Positions 1 to 4,063 of a DNA stretch of 5,173 nucleotides are shown here, in pieces (within the stretch, counting starts at the first letter, position 1; each line of letters begins with the position of its first letter). The translations under genes and the position numbers were made by a program. Origin of the DNA: Candidatus Altarchaeota archaeon (GTDB lineage: Archaea > Altiarchaeota > Altiarchaeia > IMC4 > DAOVSA01); NCBI GenBank assembly GCA_030633635.1, contig DAOVSA010000056.1, positions 1 through 5,173 of the forward strand. The letters are read 5' to 3'. The notes beneath the pieces are model-generated. The model was not told where the DNA came from, made no database searches, and saw only the letters and a list, made by a program, of their open reading frames with translations.

Positions 1-1
1 G

Positions 2-76
2 GACAGAGTTGAGGCAAAAGAAGAAATACCTTACGTACAGAATGTTGCATTAACCACTATAAAGGTCAGAGCATGA
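2..76 (+). CDS. C-terminal end of a probable HicB-family antitoxin (partial)
   Basis: Only the last 24 codons are in the window; the frame is open from base 2 to a TGA at 74-76. The visible tail is rich in charged residues and then alternates hydrophobic residues (VALTTIKVRA), which would suit a closing beta strand. The family call rests mainly on context: the stop overlaps the start of a clear HicA toxin by ATGA, so the two genes are translationally coupled, as toxin-antitoxin pairs usually are. HicB antitoxins bind and neutralise HicA, and many also repress their own promoter; the DNA-binding or partial RNase H-like domain that would prove this lies outside the window. A different antitoxin or an unrelated upstream gene is possible. 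Confidence 0.5.
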   Translation, partial: DRVEAKEEIPYVQNVALTTIKVRA

Positions 77-300
77 CTGAAAAGTTACCAAGAGTAGATG
101 CGAAAAAAGTAATTGGAGTTCTTAACAAACTGGGCTTTAAATTGGTTAGACAATCCGGAAGCCATAAGATATTCAAAGATTCTGAAGGCAAAAGGGTAAC
201 TCTGCCATACCATTCAAAGAAAATACTGCACCCAAAACTTCTAAAAACTATTTTGAGAGACGTCGGAATCTCTGTAGAGGAATTCAAAAAATTGCTCTGA
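73..300 (+). CDS. hicA: HicA-family mRNA interferase toxin
   Basis: This 75-residue protein has the length and layout of HicA, a small toxin with a double-stranded-RNA-binding-like fold that cleaves mRNA in the cytoplasm. The N-terminal segment (about residues 8-22, with VDAKKVIGVLNKLGF) matches the usual opening helix, followed by the diagnostic G-S-H motif in RQSGSHKIF at residues 26-34, where the His is the catalytic residue of the family. A later HPKLLKTILRDVGIS segment matches the second helix. The ATG at 73 overlaps the stop of the upstream gene (ATGA), which fixes the start. Order is antitoxin first, toxin second, the reverse of the commonest hicAB order but known in other genomes. The gene looks intact. 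A T-rich stretch (about 318-329) soon after the stop could serve as an archaeal terminator. Confidence 0.88.
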   Translation: MTEKLPRVDAKKVIGVLNKLGFKLVRQSGSHKIFKDSEGKRVTLPYHSKKILHPKLLKTILRDVGISVEEFKKLL

Positions 301-443
301 TCGATATCTTCTAAATCAATTTCTTTTCTGAAAATCACAACCAAAATTAGCAGAACGATAAAACCAAAATTGGAGGCAATATTAAACCCGGAGATCTAGA
401 GAACCGGAGCATTGCTGATTTAGGGGATTTTTTGGTGTAGTGC
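301..443. other. Intergenic region, no gene seen
   Basis: This gap lies between the end of hicA and the end of the converging QueD fragment. I see no convincing coding frame, RNA gene or promoter here. A weak pairing of GCAAT (about 374) with ATTGC (about 412) encloses a CCGG-rich stretch, but it is too weak to call a terminator. Confidence 0.5.
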
Positions 444-641
444 CTAACCTTCAACCCACTTCCATTTACCAACCCAAAGCTTAATCGATTTTAGTGGTAT
501 CTCTTCCCTCAACTGTTCTTTAATCCACTCAGCAACATTCTCAGCAGTCGGGTTTTCAATTATCTCATCCAAATTCCGATGATCCAATCTATCCAAAACC
601 TTTGCCTTAACAATTTTTTTTAAATCTGCAAAATCAAGAAA
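444..641 (-). pseudogene. C-terminal fragment of a QueD/PTPS-family pterin synthase
   Basis: Read on the - strand, bases 641 to 444 encode about 65 residues matching the second half of 6-pyruvoyl-tetrahydropterin / 6-carboxytetrahydropterin synthases. These enzymes act on dihydroneopterin triphosphate in the queuosine/archaeosine or pterin pathways. Recognisable pieces are LDFADLKKIV, the DRLDHRNL segment with the Asp-His of the catalytic relay, and NPTAENVAEWI. The N-terminal half is absent: there is no FSAAH or HGH zinc-binding histidine and no catalytic Cys. Homology ends at about base 641, where the palindromic element starts. The frame continues to an ATG at 731, but those 30 residues are just translated hairpin sequence. 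Near the C terminus the text reads LWVGKWKW, where I would expect a catalytic Glu before the Gly; this comparison is from memory. No N-terminal remnant was found up to base 1060. It is most likely a truncated, non-functional gene. Confidence 0.72.
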
Positions 642-815
642 ATTTTCCTTCGGAAAACACGAAAAATTTTGGAGTTGCAACCTTTGGTTGCAACTGCCCG
701 ATGTGTCTGGGCGACAAAGTCGCCCGAACATATGTCTGAGAGGCTGAGCCTCTCAGCCACACAGCGAAGCTGTCGGTTGCAAAACAAAATTTTTCGTGCT
801 TACGAAGGAAATTTT
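639..815. repeat. Palindromic multi-hairpin element with long terminal inverted repeats
   Basis: The outer arms form an imperfect inverted repeat: 639-671 against 785-815, with a perfect 14-base core CACGAAAAATTTTG (658-671) matching CAAAATTTTTCGTG (785-798). A further TTGCAACC (675-682) can pair with GGTTGCAA (775-782). Inside and beside the arms are five perfect hairpins, each with a 3-base loop: 643-657 (6 bp, loop TTC), 673-695 (10 bp, TTT), 709-725 (7 bp, AAA), 736-756 (9 bp, TGA) and 761-773 (5 bp, GAA). The last contains GCGAAGC, known as an exceptionally stable DNA mini-hairpin. The whole can fold as a cloverleaf-like structure in single-stranded DNA or RNA. It carries no transposase, so it would be a non-autonomous repeat comparable in form to REP/BIME or MITE elements. 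No target-site duplication is obvious. Confidence 0.8.
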
Positions 816-1060
816 TTTGATGTAAACTACTTGCTTTTTTTAAGATATATAAAGGTCTATTTATGTGGATTTAAAAATTCAAATGATATAAAATATTCCA
901 GAAAAATTTGAAATCACTGGATAATGAATATCAATAAAAACAGGATATGAATTCAACATCTCAATATGAAACAGTATACAGATAATTGAGCACATACAAT
1001 CTAGGCAGTGTTCTATAGTCCACGCCACCCCCAACTCATCTCAAGAGATAATAATTTGCC
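816..1060. other. AT-rich non-coding stretch between repeat element and small membrane gene
   Basis: No frame on either strand looks like a gene; the longest open readings are short and of low complexity. It holds one good TATA-like box (844-853), listed separately. A bulged hairpin is possible with GGC-A-GTG (1004-1010) against CACGCC (1021-1026), and ATCTC/GAGAT (1038-1049) can form a tiny stem; both lie just beyond the stop of the - strand gene and could help end its transcript, but neither is strong. No tRNA, C/D-box pair or CRISPR-like repeat is seen. Confidence 0.5.
844..853 (+). promoter_or_regulatory. Orphan TATA-like box
   Basis: The string AGATATATAAAGG around here is a good archaeal TATA box pointing right, with purines in front. 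A transcript would begin near 875-880. No open frame follows it within 180 bases, so it is either fortuitous in AT-rich DNA or drives an unrecognised RNA. Confidence 0.3.
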
Positions 1061-1195
1061 CTAGTAGAAAACGAAGTAGACCAATATCGTCCAAACAATA
1101 AGAAAAACTATCAGACCCGCAAACATCATGATATCTTTTTGCTGTATATTGTCCTTCAGTTTAAGATTGGGCAAACTGCGTATTATGGGTTTCAT
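1061..1195 (-). CDS. Small single-span membrane protein, unknown function
   Basis: This is a 44-residue frame from ATG at 1195 to TAG at 1061. Residues 1-21 are polar and basic (several Lys and Arg, two Pro), and residues 22-44 form one strongly hydrophobic segment (MMFAGLIVFLIVWTILVYFVFY) that runs to the C terminus. This is the pattern of a tail-anchored or C-terminally anchored protein with its N terminus in the cytoplasm. No family is recognised. Archaeal Sec61-beta/SecG has the same architecture, but I see no sequence match. A TATA-like stretch read on the - strand at about 1236-1243 lies about 45 bases upstream and would give a short leader. There is no Shine-Dalgarno sequence. The gene diverges from the L40e gene and shares its intergenic region. 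The clean membrane segment and a promoter in the right place support a real gene, but short length keeps confidence moderate. Confidence 0.6.
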   Translation of the reverse strand: MKPIIRSLPNLKLKDNIQQKDIMMFAGLIVFLIVWTILVYFVFY

Positions 1196-1235
1196 TTTGA
1201 TCTATTTTAACTTTCTAAAATAAATACGTAAATGT

Positions 1236-1243
1236 ATATAAAG
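1236..1243 (-). promoter_or_regulatory. Putative TATA box for the 44-residue membrane protein gene
   Basis: Read on the - strand this is TTTATATA within an AT-rich stretch. With the usual 25-base offset, transcription would start near 1212, leaving a leader of about 17 bases before the ATG at 1195. Position and composition are the only evidence. Confidence 0.4.
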
Positions 1244-1268
1244 AATATATAACTTATAAAAATAAATA

Positions 1269-1306
1269 CTCGATCGAGTTAGATATAAATTCGATCGAGT
1301 TAGATA
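1269..1306 (+). promoter_or_regulatory. Tandem palindromic repeat flanking the L40e TATA box (probable operator)
   Basis: A 16-base sequence, TCGATCGAGTTAGATA, occurs at 1270-1285 and again, identical, at 1291-1306. The copies are exactly 21 bases apart, two turns of the helix, so a protein could bind both on one face. Each holds the palindrome TCGATCGA; the first extends to CTCGATCGAG. Between the palindromes lies GATATAAAT (1282-1290), a good TATA box 21-29 bases before the L40e ATG, the spacing expected of a leaderless archaeal transcript. A second TATA candidate (TTATAAAAA, about 1254-1262) would instead put the start near 1287. In either case a bound protein would affect access of TBP, TFB or polymerase. 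The regulator is unknown. Confidence 0.6.
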
Positions 1307-1310
1307 AAAA

Positions 1311-1460
1311 ATGGTTAGATTTCCAGAGGCAGATGCGCGTTTATTCAAGGGGGTATGCATGCACTGTAACGCCCGAAATCCCTTGAATGCCACTAAATGT
1401 AGGAAATGTGGAAAGACAGGGAAGATTAGGAGAAAAAACAGGAAACGAGCGACAAAGTGA
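1311..1460 (+). CDS. rpl40e: Large-subunit ribosomal protein L40e
   Basis: The 49-residue product is the archaeal form of L40e, a zinc-ribbon protein of the 50S subunit; in eukaryotes the same protein is made as a ubiquitin fusion, which archaea lack. The N terminus ([10 protein letters not shown]) and CMHCNARNP segment are characteristic. The four zinc ligands are two CxxC pairs: C16/C19 in CMHC and C30/C33 in CRKC. A basic tail follows (residues 37-49, mostly Lys and Arg), suited to rRNA contact. Length is normal for the archaeal family. The ATG at 1311 follows an A-run without a Shine-Dalgarno motif; a TATA box 21-29 bases upstream suggests a leaderless message. It is the first gene of a tight + strand cluster whose next start codon lies only 9 bases after this stop. 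Confidence 0.95.
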   Translation: MVRFPEADARLFKGVCMHCNARNPLNATKCRKCGKTGKIRRKNRKRATK

Positions 1461-1466
1461 GGGGAT
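1459..1466 (+). promoter_or_regulatory. Ribosome binding site deciding the GTG start of the OB-fold gene
   Basis: GAGGGGAT overlaps the L40e stop codon and differs by one base from the archaeal consensus GAGGTGAT. It lies 3 bases before the GTG at 1470 counting from its end, supporting that start over the ATG at 1479 and suggesting coupled translation. Confidence 0.55.
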
Positions 1467-1469
1467 AAA

Positions 1470-1850
1470 GTGAGGGATATGAATGATAAGATTTTATATC
1501 TGGGGGTTATCACTTCATTCCTCGGCCTTATGCTCTTGACCTATGCATCCCATACATTAGAACCAGAATTGATAGATATAGGAGCAGTTAATACCAAATA
1601 TTTGGAGAAAAATGTGCATATCCAGGGGGATATTACAACGGTCCAATACTTCAAGGGTGGATCCGTGCTTTTAGTTCTCGATGACCAAACCGGACAGATC
1701 GATATTTATCTCCCACGAAATCTTGCAGAAGACATAAACAAAAAATGGCTGGTGGAAGGGCAACTCGTTGAGGTTATAGGCACCGTAAAACTTTATAAGG
1801 GTAGATTGGAGGTTGAACCCGAGAGTTATGACGGGGTGAAATTCATATAA
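1470..1850 (+). CDS. Membrane-anchored OB-fold protein
   Basis: The 126-residue protein begins with a short polar stretch and one hydrophobic segment (about residues 8-26, ILYLGVITSFLGLMLLTYA), which is either a signal anchor or an uncleaved signal peptide. The remainder fits a single OB-fold domain: VHIQGDITTV (strand 1), SVLLVLDDQTGQIDIYLP (strands 2-3), a helix around NLAEDINKKW, and QLVEVIGTVKLYKGRLEVEP (strands 4-5). This is the layout of the tRNA-anticodon-type nucleic-acid-binding OB family, although the membrane anchor would place it outside the cytoplasm if topology is N-in. I chose the GTG at 1470 because GAGGGGAT just upstream (1459-1466) resembles a ribosome binding site; an ATG at 1479 is an alternative, but its upstream AGGG is too close. 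Ligand and role are unknown. Confidence 0.75.
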   Translation: MRDMNDKILYLGVITSFLGLMLLTYASHTLEPELIDIGAVNTKYLEKNVHIQGDITTVQYFKGGSVLLVLDDQTGQIDIYLPRNLAEDINKKWLVEGQLVEVIGTVKLYKGRLEVEPESYDGVKFI

Positions 1851-1863
1851 ACATACGAACGAA

Positions 1864-2733
1864 ATGGACCTGTTGGGTAAAAAAAGAAAGGAAAGAAGAA
1901 ACGAATTCCTAGAGAGGTTAAGTAAATGGAAATCAAAGGGATATAACACCGCTAGGCTGGATATTGCTATGGAAGGGGAGTTGGAGGATATTGAGAAGGA
2001 ATTTGACTCCTTTGAGAGGGATGTGGAAAAATTAGAAGTGTTGGAAGAGAGATTACACATATTAGATGTCAGGGGTTTTGAGAGCCGAAACAAGGCGATA
2101 AAATCAAAAGTGAAGGATGTGAGTAAGATTTCAGAGATCGAAGAAGAGATCCTAAAACTAAGAAAAGATATCTTTTCTGATCTTTTTCTACAATTACGAA
2201 GGAAAATAAGGCAGAAGTATGGAAAAAAAAGGAGGGAGAGAGGTAAAAAGGAGAAACCATGGGAAGAGTTTAGTGAGATATGTGAAAAACTAGGCACAAT
2301 AATGAGTGAAGAGAGGAAAAGAATAGTTGAGGAACAGAGAAAAGAAGAATTAGAAAAACTGGAGGATAAGAAAAAGAAAACCAAAGACCAGTTATTGGCA
2401 CTGATGGTGAAGACAGGTAAAATAAACCTGAGTGAAGCGTCTAAAGAGCTTGAAGTTGATAAAAAACTCATCAGTAAATGGGCCAAAGAGATGGAAAGAG
2501 AGAAGACGATACGGGTATATAGGGGTCTCTTTGGGGAAGCAGATCTGGGAACTACCAAACATTCGATGGATAAAATGGAAGAGTTTATGAAGAAAGAAAA
2601 AGAGAAACAAATGAAAGAAAAAGAGGACAGATTAAGAAGAAAGGAGGAGTTAAGTGAGTTGGATAAGCAGATGGTGGAATTATCAACACTGTCTAACCTA
2701 TCTGAAGAATTAAACGAATTATCAAAAAAATAA
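1864..2733 (+). CDS. Charged coiled-coil protein with a helix-turn-helix-like segment, unknown function
   Basis: This 289-residue protein is extremely rich in Lys and Glu. Residues 1-70 include a segment, WKSKGYNTARLDIAMEGEL followed by EKEFDSFERDVEKLEVLEERL, of the kind found as a predicted helical hairpin in other archaeal multi-domain proteins. Residues 85-172 are heptad-like coiled coil with a basic patch (KYGKKRRERGKKEK, 118-131). Residues 173-220 look like a winged helix-turn-helix: DQLLALMVKTGKINLSEASK, then VDKKLISKWAKEMEREKTIRV, where LSEASKELEVDKKLISKWAKE has the spacing of a recognition helix-turn-helix. Residues 235-289 return to coiled coil. There is no signal peptide. It starts 13 bases after the OB-fold gene and ends 4 bases before the nuclease gene, so the three are probably co-transcribed. 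A DNA-binding or scaffolding partner of the nuclease is an inference, not shown. Confidence 0.7.
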   Translation: MDLLGKKRKERRNEFLERLSKWKSKGYNTARLDIAMEGELEDIEKEFDSFERDVEKLEVLEERLHILDVRGFESRNKAIKSKVKDVSKISEIEEEILKLRKDIFSDLFLQLRRKIRQKYGKKRRERGKKEKPWEEFSEICEKLGTIMSEERKRIVEEQRKEELEKLEDKKKKTKDQLLALMVKTGKINLSEASKELEVDKKLISKWAKEMEREKTIRVYRGLFGEADLGTTKHSMDKMEEFMKKEKEKQMKEKEDRLRRKEELSELDKQMVELSTLSNLSEELNELSKK

Positions 2734-2737
2734 AGTC

Positions 2738-3529
2738 ATGATGAAAATCCGGGTTTCAAGCCTTAGAGACTATAATTTCTGTCCATGCATTATTTATCTG
2801 AGAGATGTTTTGAAACTGGAATCAACACCAAGCACCAAAAGAACAAGAGGATTATTGGGACATGTAATCCGTAGGGAGATGGCCCTGAGGCAACCCAAAT
2901 TATTGAGCAAAGCCAAATCTGTGGAAGAAATAAAACCGATCATCTTAAATGAACTGGATAAAATTCTACAGGATGTTCCATACATCTATAGAGAGATGCT
3001 GGGCGATACAGAGTATCAGCCACAGATTGAGGCGGTGTATTCTGAAATAGTGGATGAGATTGGCGTGATGAACGAGAAATTAAAGCCCATGGTAGACGAA
3101 TTGGGTATTGATGCAACTCTTAAGCGAATTACACCCTGGAAGGTTGAGTACTCCATTAAATCTGCCAACCTAAAATTATCTGGAAGGATCGATAAGGTGA
3201 TGAATGAGAACGGAGGGTTAATTCCAATAGAGATAAAAACAGGAAAGGTTTCTGAGGGTGTATGGGAAGGTGATAGACTACAGACATGTGCATACGCCAT
3301 GCTTTTAGAGGATAAGTTCGACAGAGACGTTCCATTTGGATTTGTTGAGTACACAAGGGTTCATGAGAAACGTCCGGTTATGACAACCCAACAAGTTAGG
3401 AGGAGGGTTATTAATACCAGAGACAATATATTGGATATAATCAATGGTGGAATTCCGGAAACACACCAATATAGAAGTGAGAATAAATGCAGGGTATGTG
3501 GATACCGGGATGTATGTTGTGAAGTTTAG
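2738..3529 (+). CDS. Cas4/RecB-family PD-(D/E)XK nuclease with Fe-S cluster cysteines
   Basis: The 263-residue protein has every landmark of the Cas4 (DUF83) family, which are Fe-S-containing DNA exonucleases of the RecB superfold. In order: SSLRDYNFCPCIIYL with the first cluster Cys (C15); GHVIRRE with the motif I His (H42); LSGRIDKV with the metal-binding Asp (D152); PIEIKTGK with the catalytic Glu and Lys (E165, K167); QTCAYAMLLE, the RecB QxxxY motif (Q182, Y186); and CRVCGYRDVC with the other three cluster ligands (C251, C254, C260). Length is somewhat above the usual 180-220 residues because of an insertion at about 55-130. All catalytic residues are present, so it should be active. No cas1, cas2 or CRISPR array lies in the window, so it is best called a stand-alone Cas4-like nuclease. 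ATG at 2738 follows the previous stop by 4 bases; ATG at 2741 is equally possible. Confidence 0.88.
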   Translation: MMKIRVSSLRDYNFCPCIIYLRDVLKLESTPSTKRTRGLLGHVIRREMALRQPKLLSKAKSVEEIKPIILNELDKILQDVPYIYREMLGDTEYQPQIEAVYSEIVDEIGVMNEKLKPMVDELGIDATLKRITPWKVEYSIKSANLKLSGRIDKVMNENGGLIPIEIKTGKVSEGVWEGDRLQTCAYAMLLEDKFDRDVPFGFVEYTRVHEKRPVMTTQQVRRRVINTRDNILDIINGGIPETHQYRSENKCRVCGYRDVCCEV

Positions 3530-3562
3530 TCTGTGTATTCCTGAGGTATTTTAAGTATTTGA

Positions 3563-4063
3563 TTACCACGGATACTTTTTTATCTTTACTATAAATGCTA
3601 TTCTATTCCAGAATAGATGTAAAAGTGGTGTCAAGATAAAAATTATTAAAATTCCATTCCAGCAGGGCAATTCACCGATCATAAAACCGAAAAATAATGC
3701 TCCGATTACAAAATCCAGTTGATCCAAGAGAGGAGCCATCTCTCCCCGTTTAATCTTCAATCTCCTTTTTATGAAACTACCAGCCAAATCGCCAGTCATA
3801 GCACCAAAGGCTATCAAGAACCCAAGTTCTGGCGTCATATGAAAACCGAAATTAAAATCGTTCTGTACCAAAGTCTGTACTATCCCAACCAGCGTACCCA
3901 GAATCACACCACCCGCAAACCCAAAGAATGTCTTTCCATCGCCAAAAAGTCTTTCATTATCCCAAAATTTCCAATTTAGGTCTATTGGTTTCCAAATACC
4001 AAACCAGACCGCTAAACCAGATGCAACATACGCGGGCAATATGAACCAGATTCCATCTATCAT
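3563..4063 (-). CDS. carS: CDP-archaeol synthase (CTP:2,3-di-O-geranylgeranylglycerol-1-phosphate cytidylyltransferase)
   Basis: CarS activates unsaturated archaetidic acid with CTP to give CDP-archaeol, the common precursor for archaeal polar membrane lipids; it is an integral membrane enzyme. The 166-residue product has the family's marks: ILPAYVAS at the N terminus (the last residue is more often Asn), GDGKT at 41-45 preceded by DNERLF, GDLAGSFIKRR at 91-101, RGEMAPLLDQLDF at 106-118, and a C-terminal NRIAF...KKYPW. Hydrophobic segments lie near residues 5-22, 47-66, 79-97, 117-131 and 137-158. I chose ATG at 4063, which overlaps the FKBP stop as ATGA and follows GGAAG on the - strand; an ATG at 4078 would add five residues (MEKGR) not expected in the family. 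It is downstream of and translationally coupled to the FKBP gene. Confidence 0.93.
   Translation of the reverse strand: MIDGIWFILPAYVASGLAVWFGIWKPIDLNWKFWDNERLFGDGKTFFGFAGGVILGTLVGIVQTLVQNDFNFGFHMTPELGFLIAFGAMTGDLAGSFIKRRLKIKRGEMAPLLDQLDFVIGALFFGFMIGELPCWNGILIIFILTPLLHLFWNRIAFIVKIKKYPW
3576..3581 (+). terminator. Possible T-run terminator for the L40e-nuclease cluster
   Basis: Six T residues on the + strand, 47 bases after the nuclease stop and inside the 3' end of the converging carS gene, fit the simple T-rich terminators of archaea. The two genes converge with only 33 bases between their stops, so overlapping 3' ends are expected. Confidence 0.3.

Noticed and set aside
66..344. A 92-codon - strand frame over hicA
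   Set aside because: It lies opposite a clearly identified HicA gene and shows no domain of its own.
639..815. Integron attC site
   Set aside because: The arms do not match the GTTRRRY / RYYYAAC core-site pattern, and there are several separate hairpins rather than one imperfect palindrome with extrahelical bases. No integrase is in view.
639..815. tRNA or CRISPR array
   Set aside because: The cloverleaf-like fold has 3-base loops and no tRNA invariant positions. The hairpins differ in sequence and are not evenly spaced direct repeats.
669..911. An 80-codon + strand frame and the 5' extension of the QueD frame to 731
   Set aside because: Both read through the palindromic element; their residues are translated hairpins and AT-rich DNA with no family resemblance.
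1671..2558. A 295-codon open frame on the - strand
   Set aside because: It lies opposite the coiled-coil gene and the end of the OB-fold gene. Its Ser/Leu/Phe-rich text is what Glu/Lys-rich coding DNA gives in reverse, and it has no recognisable domain.
2738..3529. Membership of a CRISPR-Cas locus
   Set aside because: No cas1, cas2, effector gene or repeat array lies in the window; the neighbours are a ribosomal protein, an OB-fold protein and a coiled-coil protein.
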